Assembly: GCA_015228815.1 (NCBI GenBank)
Contig: JADGCV010000026.1
Span: 1 to 64,000, forward strand
Direction of reading: 5' to 3'
From: Magnetococcales bacterium
Lineage (GTDB): Bacteria > Pseudomonadota > Magnetococcia > Magnetococcales > UBA8363
DNA length: 64,000 bases
Each line of letters starts with the position of its first letter. Position 1 is the stretch's first letter. This document shows positions 50,700 to 60,000 of the stretch, piece after piece. The position numbers were made by a program, and so were the translations under genes. The notes below the pieces were generated by a model. That model was not told where the DNA came from, made no database searches, and worked only from the letters and a program-made list of their open reading frames with translations.

Positions 50700-51770
50700 A
50701 TGGAAACCTTGCGCAAGGTCAGGATCGAGGGGTTCAAGTCGATTGCCTACACGGAATTGGCATTGGGTGATCTCAATGTCGTGATTGGTGCCAACGGTTC
50801 CGGGAAATCAAATTTTATCGGTGCATTTCGTCTTCTGGAACGGGTTCTATCGAAAAATCTCCAACTCTTCGTGGCCAGTGAGCCGGATCGTTTGCTGCAT
50901 CACGGACGCAGGGTGACGTCTGCCATCTCTCTTGATTTTGTATTTCTCCAGAATGCCTACGGCTTCAAGCTCAAAGCCGTGCAGGATGCGTTGATCTTTG
51001 AAGAGGAACGGGTTGAGTACAGCAGTTTCTGGAGTTATGGCAAACCAATCGCACGTGGTCACAAGGAAAGCAGGCTGGAAGAAGCCGCGGCATCGTATCA
51101 CAACAAAATCCCTCGATACGTCTTTCCACAGGTGCGCGATCTGGTTGTCTACCACTTCCACGATACATCCGACACCTCTCCCGCCAAGCAGGCCAGCGAC
51201 ATCGACGATAATCGACTCTTCCGGACAAACGCCGCCAATCTTCCAGCTTACCTGTACTGGTTGCAGGAAAAACATCCGGTCCAGTTCCGTCATATCGAAG
51301 AACACGTCCGACTGGTGACTCCTTTCTTTGATGGGTTCGTTTTATCGCCTTCCAGACTGAACGAAAGAAAGATCAAACTGGAGTGGCGTCAGAAAGGATC
51401 GGATGCCTATTTCGATGCCTATTCGTTGTCCGATGGAACATTACGATTCATCTGCCTGGCAACGCTGTTGCTCCAGAACTCGCCGCCAGGTCTCATTCTG
51501 CTTGACGAACCGGAACTCGGTCTGCATCCCTTTGCCATCCGTATCCTGGCAGAAATGCTGGAAGCGACCGCCAAACGGGTGCAGGTGGTGTTGGCGACAC
51601 AGTCCGTGACTTTGCTCAACCATTTTTCCCCAAAAGACGTGATCGTCGCGGAGAACGATGGCCTGAAAACGACCTTCCAACGACTCGATGAAGAAAAGCT
51701 GAAAGGATGGTTGGAGGAGTTCAGCATCGGTGAACTTTGGGAGAAGAATGTATTGGGAGGACGCCCATGA
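50700..51770 (+). CDS. AAA ATPase (OLD/RecF-like, AAA_21), module 2
   Basis: The 356-residue product is an OLD/RecF-type ATPase: strand pair KVRIEGFKSIAYTELALGDL, Walker A GANGSGKSN (30-38), a long insertion (60-250), signature SLSDGTLRFICLATLLL, Walker B LILLDEPELGLHP and the switch region QVVLATQSVTLLNHFSPKDV. The Walker and signature motifs are complete. The DUF4276 gene downstream overlaps by ATGA. It is the same gene type and order as at 40522-42479 but the proteins are only distantly similar. It begins about 80 bp after a strong terminator, so it has its own promoter. Function is inferred as the NTPase part of a defence-type module. Confidence 0.88.
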   Translation: METLRKVRIEGFKSIAYTELALGDLNVVIGANGSGKSNFIGAFRLLERVLSKNLQLFVASEPDRLLHHGRRVTSAISLDFVFLQNAYGFKLKAVQDALIFEEERVEYSSFWSYGKPIARGHKESRLEEAAASYHNKIPRYVFPQVRDLVVYHFHDTSDTSPAKQASDIDDNRLFRTNAANLPAYLYWLQEKHPVQFRHIEEHVRLVTPFFDGFVLSPSRLNERKIKLEWRQKGSDAYFDAYSLSDGTLRFICLATLLLQNSPPGLILLDEPELGLHPFAIRILAEMLEATAKRVQVVLATQSVTLLNHFSPKDVIVAENDGLKTTFQRLDEEKLKGWLEEFSIGELWEKNVLGGRP

Positions 51771-52438
51771 CGCGGCTTCTCCTGCTGGTGGAGGGCCAAT
51801 CCGAAGAAATATTCGTCAAGCAGACCCTCACCCCGTTCCTGGCCGAACGGGGTGTGTACGTGCAGTCACCCATCGTACTCTGGACAAAACGTATGCTCAG
51901 CGGCGGGGGATTCAGAGGCGGAGTGTCGAACTGGAACCAGATTCGCAAAAACCTGCAACCTTTAACCCGCGACACGAATGCCTGGGTCACCACGCTACTC
52001 GACGTCCACGGACTTCCTGAAGATTTCCCAGGCTATCGGAATGCGTTCGGATCTGGTCATCCTCGCGACAAGGTTATCGCATTACAGGAACGGTTTGGCA
52101 TCGAAGTCGGGCATCCACGTTTCATCCCGTTTCTGGCTTTGCACGAGTTCGAAGCCTGGTTGTTTTCTTCGCCCAAAACAGTCGCGGAGCACTTCGGGGC
52201 TACGAGCCTGATCGACAAGGTAAGCAAAGCGGTACAGGAGGCTGGCGAACCAGAACTCATCAATCATGGCGAGCAGACGCATCCGAAGGCCAGGCTGCAA
52301 GGAATGGGCTGTGGCTATAAGGAAACGTCCGATGGTCCCACGCTGATGGGTAAGATTGGCATTCCTGCAATCCGGAAGGCATGCCCTCATTTTTCAGGTT
52401 GGCTGGATCGACTTGAAAGCCTGGGAGAAATGGCGTAG
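51767..52438 (+). CDS. DUF4276 (TOPRIM-related) protein, module 2
   Basis: The 223-residue product fits DUF4276 well. It has LLLLVEGQSEEIFVKQTLTP (conserved Glu), VTTLLDVHGLPEDFPGYRNA (acid after strand), FIPFLALHEFEAWLFSSP (the EAW motif) and HPKARLQGMGCGYKETSDGP near the end. These acidic positions are thought to bind metal in a TOPRIM-like fold. Its ATG lies inside the ATPase stop (ATGA, 51767-51770), meaning coupled translation. It is closer to the family consensus than the counterpart at 40522-41184. Confidence 0.85.
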   Translation: MTRLLLLVEGQSEEIFVKQTLTPFLAERGVYVQSPIVLWTKRMLSGGGFRGGVSNWNQIRKNLQPLTRDTNAWVTTLLDVHGLPEDFPGYRNAFGSGHPRDKVIALQERFGIEVGHPRFIPFLALHEFEAWLFSSPKTVAEHFGATSLIDKVSKAVQEAGEPELINHGEQTHPKARLQGMGCGYKETSDGPTLMGKIGIPAIRKACPHFSGWLDRLESLGEMA

Positions 52439-52628
52439 TGACAGACGTGCAATTTCAGCTACAGTCAAAACCACACGGCGCATGCCTGCAATATCACTAT
52501 TTGACACAATCCAAGGTCGCATCCATCTGTTTCTCGATGAAAAGCTGACGCAGATTGCACGAACTGCCGGTAAAGTCGATGACCAAGGAATCGTCGCTGA
52601 AACTCCTCGGGCACGGATTCTCGGCCAA

Positions 52629-53453
52629 TTATTTCAATTTTCCGAAACAAGGGCTTCCCTTCCACGATGGAATCTGACTCCGACAGGACACCACGCGGTC
52701 CTTGTCGATTGTCCCCAGGACAAACCCCGGTCCATCGGGACACTGCGCCACGATGGTCCCCCACGGCTCCACCAACATCGAATGACCATGCGTCACCCTG
52801 CCACCCGGATGACGCCCGCTCTGCCCCGGAGCCAACATGTAACAAAAATTTTCCACCGCCCGACCACGAACCAGCAACTCCCAATGGGCCGCCCCGGTAA
52901 CCGCGGTAAAGGCCGATGGCAAAGCGATCATCGTCGCCCCCACACCGACCAGACGGTTGAAGAGTTCCGGAAAACGGACATCATAACAGATCGCCAACCC
53001 CAATCGCCCCCAGGGGGTGTCGCAGACGACCGGTTGCGTCCCCCCAACCACCAGATTGGATTCGCGATAGCCACGGTCCGAAGGAAGAACGACATCAAAA
53101 AGATGAATCTTATCGTAGCGGCACTGAACCACACCGCGATCATCGACGACAAAACAGGTATTGGTCATCTTTTCCCCATCCAAGGTCCGTATCGGAATCG
53201 ACCCTCCCACGATCCAGACCTGATGACGCCGGGCAAATTCACGAAGGAACGAAAGCGACGGGCCATCCTCGGGATCTTCGGCATGGGCGCGTTTTTCCTC
53301 TTCACTCCCCCCCATGTGAGAAAAGTTCTCCGGCAAGGCCATCAACCCCGCCCCCAGGCCCAGGGCCTGCTCCATCAACCCCCCCGCCTGTCGCAGATTG
53401 TCGGCGCGATCGGACCCCGAATTCATTTGGATGATGGCGACCGGGGTCTTCAT
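52629..53453 (-). CDS. Carbon-nitrogen hydrolase (Nit/deaminated glutathione amidase-like)
   Basis: The 274-residue product has the Glu-Lys-Cys triad of nitrilase-superfamily enzymes in context: ALPENFSHMG (Glu), CRYDKIHLFDV (Lys) and LAICYDVRFPELFNRL (Cys). The IHLFDV plus CYDVRFPEL wording is typical of the Nit1/Nit2 branch that hydrolyses deaminated glutathione. omega-Amidase activity is an alternative. The start overlaps the glutaredoxin stop by ATGA, and pairing with a glutaredoxin fits a glutathione-related role. It is convergent with the DUF4276 gene; the 190 bp between them are empty. Confidence 0.92.
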   Translation of the reverse strand: MKTPVAIIQMNSGSDRADNLRQAGGLMEQALGLGAGLMALPENFSHMGGSEEEKRAHAEDPEDGPSLSFLREFARRHQVWIVGGSIPIRTLDGEKMTNTCFVVDDRGVVQCRYDKIHLFDVVLPSDRGYRESNLVVGGTQPVVCDTPWGRLGLAICYDVRFPELFNRLVGVGATMIALPSAFTAVTGAAHWELLVRGRAVENFCYMLAPGQSGRHPGGRVTHGHSMLVEPWGTIVAQCPDGPGFVLGTIDKDRVVSCRSQIPSWKGSPCFGKLK

Positions 53454-53710
53454 GGATCAACCAACAGGGGATCGAGTTGTCCTTCCAGATCCAGTTCATA
53501 CAGATCATCACAACCGCCAACATGCCTGCCATCGATAAAAATTTGCGGAACCGTCTTGCGACCGTTGGCCCGGGCCAGCATCTGGTCCCGCAGTTCGGGA
53601 TTGTGCGTCAGATTGTACTCGGTATAAGAAACCTTCTTCTTGTCGAGCAACATCTTCGCCCGAACACAGAACGGGCAAACCGTCGTGGAATAGATTTCAA
53701 TTTTCGGCAT
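53450..53710 (-). CDS. grxC: Glutaredoxin 3 (GrxC-type)
   Basis: The 86-residue product is a dithiol glutaredoxin: IEIYSTTVCPFCVRAKMLLD carries the CPFC active site. TVPQIFIDGRHVGGCDDLYE contains the cis-proline TVPQ and the GG(C/S)DD glutathione-binding motif. It reduces disulfides and glutathionylated proteins in the cytoplasm. Length is standard. The downstream nitrilase gene overlaps its stop. Confidence 0.96.
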   Translation of the reverse strand: MPKIEIYSTTVCPFCVRAKMLLDKKKVSYTEYNLTHNPELRDQMLARANGRKTVPQIFIDGRHVGGCDDLYELDLEGQLDPLLVDP

Positions 53711-53744
53711 GCTTCAGGCTCCGCTTGTCAATGTTTTCGGTTTG

Positions 53745-53905
53745 GAACATGATACCCTTCGGGTAAAAAAGTCAAAGGCAAAGTCAAAAACATTGGGGGC
53801 TTCGCCCCCAAATCCCCACTGGGAAGGGGAAACCCCTTCCCAGACCCATCCTGATGATTAAAAGACCACAAACACCACGACCGAAACTTTGTTTTTCCGA
53901 TACAT
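53745..53905 (-). repeat. 161-bp multi-hairpin element, copy 2 (3' of comF)
   Basis: This near-identical copy of 44742-44902, exactly 9003 bp away and in the same orientation, ends at the first base of the comF stop codon. Stems are at 53819-53843 (11 bp) and 53793-53811 (8 bp), with the T-rich tail toward 53765 on the minus strand. The two differences seen are a C/T between the stems and a C/T near the comF end. Terminator-like for comF. Confidence 0.85.
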
Positions 53906-54660
53906 CAATGATCCACACGCGCCAGACAACAAACCACCACCCGCGTGGCCCCGCCCTTTTTCAGCGCCCGGGTCGCGGCCCAGACCGTCGAGCCGGTCGT
54001 GAACACATCGTCCACCAACAATACGGAACGGTTGCCAATCACATCCCGACGCGCCAGAAAGGCATCCTGGACATTGGACCTTCGTTCGTCCTGTCGCAAC
54101 CGGACTTGCGGTCGTGTCCTCCTGATTCGATGGAGTCCATGGGTCACCAAAGGGCGATCGAGCCGCCGCGCCATCACCCCGGCCAACAATGCCGATTGAT
54201 TGTACCCGCGCCACAACAGGCGCGACGGGTGCAACGGCACCGGGACCACCAATGCCACATCCTCCCACATCAGATCGATCCCCACCCGCTCCATGGCCAG
54301 ATCGGCAAGCCCCGACGCCCATTCGGTATGATCGAAAAACTTGAACCCGACAATGATCTCGGCCACGGAATCCAGATAACAAAACGGGAAATAGACCCGG
54401 TCCGGCAAATCGCCTTCATGAAGACAAAGCCCACATCCCCACACGGGTTCCGACGTGGTCCCGCCACAGCGAAGACAATGCTGTTCCGGCATCGGTGGAA
54501 GGGATCGAAAACAATCGCGACAAAACCATCGGGGATGCGTGACGTGTGTGCCACAAACAGGACAGAATTTCGGAAAAAGCAGGTCCAAAACATCATTCAC
54601 CACCGGCGCGAACCGTTGCACCCTGCGTCGCAACCCCTGCCCCCATCGAAAAACCATCAT
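53905..54660 (-). CDS. ComF family amidophosphoribosyltransferase-like protein
   Basis: The 251-residue product has a zinc-ribbon start (CPVCGTHVTHPRWFCRDC, then CLRCGGTT and CGLC) and a phosphoribosyltransferase domain. The PRPP motif is NRSVLLVDDVFTTGSTVWAA. LVVPVPLHPSRLLWRGYNQS is the hallmark ComF segment. ComF helps bring single-stranded DNA into the cell during natural transformation in some bacteria, but it is also found in non-competent species. It is divergent from the BioC-like gene (91 bp). The 161-bp hairpin element abuts its stop. Confidence 0.93.
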   Translation of the reverse strand: MMVFRWGQGLRRRVQRFAPVVNDVLDLLFPKFCPVCGTHVTHPRWFCRDCFRSLPPMPEQHCLRCGGTTSEPVWGCGLCLHEGDLPDRVYFPFCYLDSVAEIIVGFKFFDHTEWASGLADLAMERVGIDLMWEDVALVVPVPLHPSRLLWRGYNQSALLAGVMARRLDRPLVTHGLHRIRRTRPQVRLRQDERRSNVQDAFLARRDVIGNRSVLLVDDVFTTGSTVWAATRALKKGGATRVVVCCLARVDH

Positions 54661-54751
54661 CCCCCTGCTCGCGGAAAAACCTTTCGGTCAAAAATACATT
54701 GCCTCATAGTTCGCGGGCCAACCCATCCGCCCCGATACCTGGAGAAACCAC

Positions 54752-55768
54752 TTGGATTCCATTCCGATCAAACCCATTCCGTTCGAACCCGGCCCGATCG
54801 ACCCAGGGCTGCCCGATCGCGGCCAGGCCACTCCATCCTTCTGCCCTTCCGGTGCCGCCCCCGCGGTCACGACCGATGCCGCCATCGATTTCTTGCGTGT
54901 CCGCAGGGGATGGGAACGGGCAGGACAACAAAAAAAGGAATTCTGGAACGGCTCGCTTCTTCATGCCACGGGCACGGCCCTGGCGGAACGACTGCTGGAG
55001 CTGCGCCGGCAACCCGCAATCATCCTTGATCTGGGATGCCGCAGCGGCTGGATGCGACAAGAAGTGCAGCGCGTCTCCCGTGGCATCCCGCGGACATCGA
55101 AAACGCACCAGGACCCCCGCATCGTTTCCGCCACGTTTGCCACCAGTCCTGCCCGGGCAATCGCCCGCCCGCCGTCACGATTCGGTCGATTCGATCCACT
55201 GGGGCCACTGGGACCATTCCGGAAACAACCTGCGGTCCTTTGCGCCGATCCGACCTTTCTCCCCTTTGCCGCCCACACCTTCGATGCCGTATTCTCCAAC
55301 ATGGCCCTGCACTGGATCGCCGATCGCCGCGCCGCCTTGAAGGAAATACGCAGGGTATTGAAACCCGAGGGTGTTTTTTTCTTTTCCATGGCGGGAGCGG
55401 AAACCCTTATCGAGTTGCGCACCTGTCTGGCATGGATCGACCAGAAACATCACCAGCAGGTCCGACGCCGCATCCTCCCCTTGCCAACGCTCCAGCCTTT
55501 GGGCGATGAACTCCTGTCCCTGGGATTCCGCCAGCCGGTGGTCGATCGGGAACTCCTCCACGCGACCTTTCCCGATCCCTGGACCCTGATCCGTCATCTG
55601 CACCGGATGGGAGGATGCAGTCCATTGGCCGACCAGGGAAAAACACCGACGGGAAAACGTTTTTTCCGCGAGATGAGCGACCTGTATCAAGCCCGGCATG
55701 CCCCGAACCGGGGGCCCATCCCCGTGACGGTGGAAATCCTGTTCGGCCATGGGTGGTGTCCTTCCTGA
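54752..55768 (+). CDS. BioC/NDUFAF5-like SAM-dependent methyltransferase
   Basis: The 338-residue product resembles BioC (malonyl-ACP methyltransferase of biotin synthesis) and NDUFAF5. N-terminal FLRVRRGWERAGQQ is followed by motif I ILDLGCRSGWM. LCADPTFLPFAAHTFDAVFS followed by NMALHWIADRRAALKEIRRV is the family core, then LKPEGVFFFSMAGAETLIEL. An unusual segment of about 60 residues separates motif I from ADPTFLPF. The aspartate expected after motif I (xDxS, SAM ribose binding) is not evident (SATFATSPA). The start is TTG with GGAG seven bases before it. No other bio gene is adjacent. Confidence 0.75.
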   Translation: MDSIPIKPIPFEPGPIDPGLPDRGQATPSFCPSGAAPAVTTDAAIDFLRVRRGWERAGQQKKEFWNGSLLHATGTALAERLLELRRQPAIILDLGCRSGWMRQEVQRVSRGIPRTSKTHQDPRIVSATFATSPARAIARPPSRFGRFDPLGPLGPFRKQPAVLCADPTFLPFAAHTFDAVFSNMALHWIADRRAALKEIRRVLKPEGVFFFSMAGAETLIELRTCLAWIDQKHHQQVRRRILPLPTLQPLGDELLSLGFRQPVVDRELLHATFPDPWTLIRHLHRMGGCSPLADQGKTPTGKRFFREMSDLYQARHAPNRGPIPVTVEILFGHGWCPS

Positions 55769-55846
55769 ACTCAAGGCCGGACAGGGGATGCCGAACGACA
55801 GCCGAACCAAACCCCAGCGCATCTTTAACGGATCATTTTTTCCGGA

Positions 55847-56494
55847 TCACAGGACCTTTTTCAAGGATTGCTCGATCTTGTTGGACATGGAAGAAATTTC
55901 GCTGATGACCCGATCGATGTCTCCGGCCAGATCCCTGGCGACGCGGGCGGTGCTCTTGACCTCGCCGGCGACGACGGCGAATCCCTTGCCGAATTCTCCG
56001 GCCCGGGAAGCCTGAATCCCGGCATTGATGGCCAAGACTTCCAGTTCGTTGGAGATTTTCTCGATCCCATGCAGGGTCTTGGAAACATCACGGGTATTGC
56101 GGTCGATCTCCTGGCGGACACTCGACAGATCGGTAAAGACCTGATCGTTGGCCTTGCTGCGGTTTTCCTCCATGATGTCGAGGAACATCATCGCGGCATC
56201 GATGTCGATGATCCGCGCCTGGCCACGATTGTCATGAAGAAACGCGGAGGTTTCCGCCGATCCGGCGGCATCGAGGATCATGTCGGCGGAAAAGTTCTTG
56301 ATGGCCATTTCCGGCTTGGTCAGTGTTTTGATCCCCAGCTTCATCGCCAGGCTCATGGCGGGGGCGTTGGCATCGGGATCGACGACATAGACCGGGTCAG
56401 CCCCTTTGCTCTTGTGAAAGATTTCCAGGAGTTCCTTGCTCCGTTCCCCACCGCCGACAATACCGATTTTTTTCTTGCCTTCGTTTTTTTCCAT
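55847..56494 (-). CDS. Soluble Rossmann-like/MCP signalling-tip fusion protein
   Basis: From ATG 56494 (GGGAG seven bases upstream) the product has 215 residues. Residues about 8-110 look like a nucleotide- or metabolite-binding Rossmann fold: KIGIVGGGERSKELLEIF with a GxGG turn and DPVYVVDPDANAPAM after strand 2. The C-terminal 80 residues are a shortened MCP hairpin: LEVLAINAGIQASRAGEFGK followed by GFAVVAGEVKSTARVARDLA, equivalent to the receptor tip that contacts CheA/CheW. There is no membrane segment or HAMP domain. It could be a cytoplasmic receptor that reports a metabolite or redox cofactor to the chemotaxis arrays. Function is inferred. Confidence 0.75.
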   Translation of the reverse strand: MEKNEGKKKIGIVGGGERSKELLEIFHKSKGADPVYVVDPDANAPAMSLAMKLGIKTLTKPEMAIKNFSADMILDAAGSAETSAFLHDNRGQARIIDIDAAMMFLDIMEENRSKANDQVFTDLSSVRQEIDRNTRDVSKTLHGIEKISNELEVLAINAGIQASRAGEFGKGFAVVAGEVKSTARVARDLAGDIDRVISEISSMSNKIEQSLKKVL

Positions 56495-56773
56495 GGTGTA
56501 CTCCCAGCGTATCGCCCTTGCATGGCCCCCATCTCGGGAGGTCGTCTGTTTGTTGATCGGGTCGGCGAACTTCAATCGCGGATCGGGTGTCCAAAGGTCC
56601 ATCGCGGGCCTGGACCCAGGGTCCATTTTCGGTTAAGGATTCAGGACGCACCCTGACCGACCACGATGCCGAATCTATCATGGTTCGCAAGAAATTGGGT
56701 ACCTTTCATCGTTGTCACGCAACGTTTTCCCCATGTCGTCGCTTCCCCGGCCATCCCTTGTGGAGTCACCCCC

Positions 56774-57052
56774 ATGAAACCGAAGTTGATCATCTGCGTC
56801 AAACATCGCGCCATGAATCCCGACTCCTGCGCCGGACGCGGCAGCCAGTCCCTGGTGGAACAGTTTGGCACGATCATCCGCCAACGCAATCTGGCCATCG
56901 ACATCGAGACCGTCCACTGCCTTGGCCAATGCAAAAACGGTCCCAACATGCGTTTGGCCCCTGGAGGGGAATTTTTTCAAGGTGTCGGCCCCGAAAAGGT
57001 CGAAGAGATCATCGGCAAGGCGTTGGCCATGGGAGATTCCGCCCGATCATGA
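56774..57052 (+). CDS. Thioredoxin-like [2Fe-2S] ferredoxin domain protein
   Basis: The 92-residue product has cysteines at 9, 19, 50 and 54 (ICVKHRAMNPDSCAGRGS and VHCLGQCKNGPNMRLAPGG), the ligand pattern of thioredoxin-like [2Fe-2S] ferredoxins. GxFF...VGPEKVEEII near the end is common to the family. It should be a small electron carrier or cluster donor. ATG 56774 has GGAG upstream. It is convergent with the RND pump gene and upstream of it lies the divergent Rossmann-MCP gene. Confidence 0.85.
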   Translation: MKPKLIICVKHRAMNPDSCAGRGSQSLVEQFGTIIRQRNLAIDIETVHCLGQCKNGPNMRLAPGGEFFQGVGPEKVEEIIGKALAMGDSARS

Positions 57053-57062
57053 TTTTTTCCCG

Positions 57063-60000
57063 TCATGAGCGCCGCAAGGAAAACAACCGTATCGCCAGGG
57101 ATCGTGCATCCTCCATGATCATGTATCCCGCGGGGATGAGAAGCAGACTCAAAAAAGCGCCGTACAGAACGCCACCCCCCAGGGAAACCGCCATCGGAAT
57201 GAGAAATTGCGCCTGGGTGCTTTTTTCCAGGATCAGCGGCGCCAGCCCGAGGAAAATGGTCAGGGAGGTGAGAAAAATCGCGCGAAACCGGGCAACGCCA
57301 CACCCGCGAACCGCTTCCATCGCCCCTTCTCCGAGCCGCCGCCGCTGATTGATCCAATCCATCAACACCAGGCTGTCGTTGACCACCACCCCCGCCAGGG
57401 CCAACATCCCCATAAGGCTCATCAGGCTCAGATTCATCCCCAGAAGAATGTGTCCCAGGATGGCGCCGACGACACTGAACGGGATCACCAGCATGACAAG
57501 CAACGGCTGGGTATAGGATTGCAGCGGAATGGCCAACAGCGCATAGATGGAAAACAGGGTGAACAGAACCCCGTAAAACAGACTGCCGAAGGATTCCGAC
57601 TGCTCGCGCACCTCTCCTTCGAAAGAAAAGCGAACTCCAGGATACTGGGCAATCAACCGGGTCAGAAAGACCTCCATGTCGGCAACGATGCGACTTGAGT
57701 CAACCTTTTCCTTGCGCAGATCGGCTGTGACTTCCACCGTCCGTTGCCGATCGACCCGGTCGATCCGGGCCAGACCGGTCCCCTGATGGACCTCGGCCAC
57801 GGAAAGAAGAGGAACCTCCCTTCCATCGGCGGTACGGATCGCCATGGTCTCCAGGCTCGCCAGGGAATGGCGTTCTTCCCGGGGAAAACGGACCATGACC
57901 CGGAGATCCTCCTCCCCCCGGACAAACCGTTGCACTTCGGCGCCAAAAAAAGCCTGACGCACCTGCCGTCCCAGATCAAGGGTGGTCAATCCAAGCCCTT
58001 CCGCTTCGGGACGAAGCCTCAGGGTCATTTCTTTTTTGCGGTCGTCCAGAGAATCCTGGATGTCAAACACCCCCTCGTAGTCCGCCAAACGTTCCCGTAC
58101 CACTTTTGCGACCCGAGCAAGCGTGGCAAAATCCTGTCCCGTCAGACGAATGGCGATGGGATCGCCGCCGCGGCCAATTTCCGCGCGGAAATTGAGTTCC
58201 TTCGCCCCGGGTATGGGACCGATGGCCTCGCGCCATTCGTGGACCAGACGGGTGGTATCGACCGGCAAGGTCCGTTCCTCGGGCGCAACCAGTTCCAGAC
58301 TGACCGATCCCAGCGCAGCATTCCCACCCGCCGACCTTCCCCCGGAATCCCCCGAGGTGGTTCCAAGAGTGGCAAGCATGTTGCGGATGACCGATTCCCC
58401 GGTGGCAGGATCACGATATTTGACGGCAAGGGCCGCGGCCGCGCTGGTGATCCGATCCAGATGGCGCGATGTGACCGTCTCGGGCGTTCCCGTTTCCATG
58501 GTCAGACTCGCCCGTGCCACCTCGCTCTGGATCCGGGGAAAGAAGGTAAAACCGTACCGGCCACTCTGAACATAGGCCAGAATGATGAAGGAACCACCGA
58601 TAAATACCGCCAGGGTCAGATATCGATACGCGAGTACCCCTTCCAGGAACGGGCGATAGACCCCCAGAATGAACCGTTCCAAGGTGGTCGCGAACGGGTT
58701 GATCCAATCGGTGACCCTGAAGGAAAATCCCCGTTCCCCTTTGCCCACGGGACGGGGGGGCGGGATATGGACATGACGCATGTGCGCGGGCAGGATCAAC
58801 TTTGTTTCGATCCAGGAAGCGATCAGCACCGGGATGACAATCATGGGGATTTCGGCGTAGATCGGTCCCCGCACCCCCCCAACGAACAAAAGCGGCAAAA
58901 AGGCCACCACCGTCGTCAAAAAACCGAAGGTGACCGGTACCGACACCTCGCGGGTCCCCTGAATGGCGGCGGTCAGGCCATCGCTGCCACGGCTCAGGTG
59001 GGCGTGAATGTTTTCGCTGGTGATGATGGAATCGTCCACGACGATCCCCTCGACAAGAATAAAAGCAAACAGACTCATCAGGTTCAGGGTGATCCCCATC
59101 TCCGGCATGATGGCCAGGGCGCCCATGAAAGAAATGGGAATGCCGATGCAGACCCAGATGGCCACGGACACCCGTAAAAACATCGACAGGCAGATGAAGA
59201 TCAGGATCCCCCCCTGGATGGCGTTGTCCAACAAGGTGTCAAGCCGCAGTTTGACCACGCGGGAACGGTCACGCCAATAGTCCAGGTGAATCCCCGGAGG
59301 AAGAGATTCCCGTTTGGCCACGACATAGTCCCGGACCGCTTCGGCGACCTTCAAGACACTCTGCCCACCGCCACGATAGACCGACAGCATCACCGCCGGT
59401 TGCCCGTTGAAGCGCGACGACAGCGGTTCCTCCTCGAACCCGTCGCGAATGGTAGCGATCTCCCCCAAGGTAAGACGGGCGCCCTCGACGTCGGAAATGA
59501 TGGGAATGCGGGCAAAATCGGCCACGGTGCGCCCCTGTCCCCGCGTCGCCAGAAGAATTTCCCCGGTCCCGGTCCGGATCGACCCCGAAGGAAGATCGGT
59601 CGAATACCGGCCAATCACCTGGGCGATCCCATCGAGGGAAAGTCCATGGCGCAACAGGGTATTTTCCGATATTTCGATGGAAATTTCCGCCGGACGCAGT
59701 CCCGACAGTTCCACCTGCCGCACCTCGGGAAGGGCAATCAGATCATCGCGCACCTCCCGGCCCAGGCGGCGCAATTGCGCCTCGGGAAGGGATCCCGCCA
59801 CGACCACCCCGATCACCTCGCGTTTGAACTCCTGGACACGATAGACCGGGCGTTCCATGTCGGCGGGAAAGGAGCCGATGGCATCGACCCGACTCTTGAT
59901 GTCGTCAAGCAGTTCCCGCGCTCTTCCCGGAGCGACCTCAATCGTCACCCCGCCACTCCCTTCGCGGGCGGTGGCGGTTATTTTTTCGATCCCTTCCAGA

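Noticed and set aside
36240-56545. Shared string CTCGGGAGGTCGT near 36257 and 56533
   Set aside because: Only about 14 bases match and the flanks differ; no sign of an attachment site or element.
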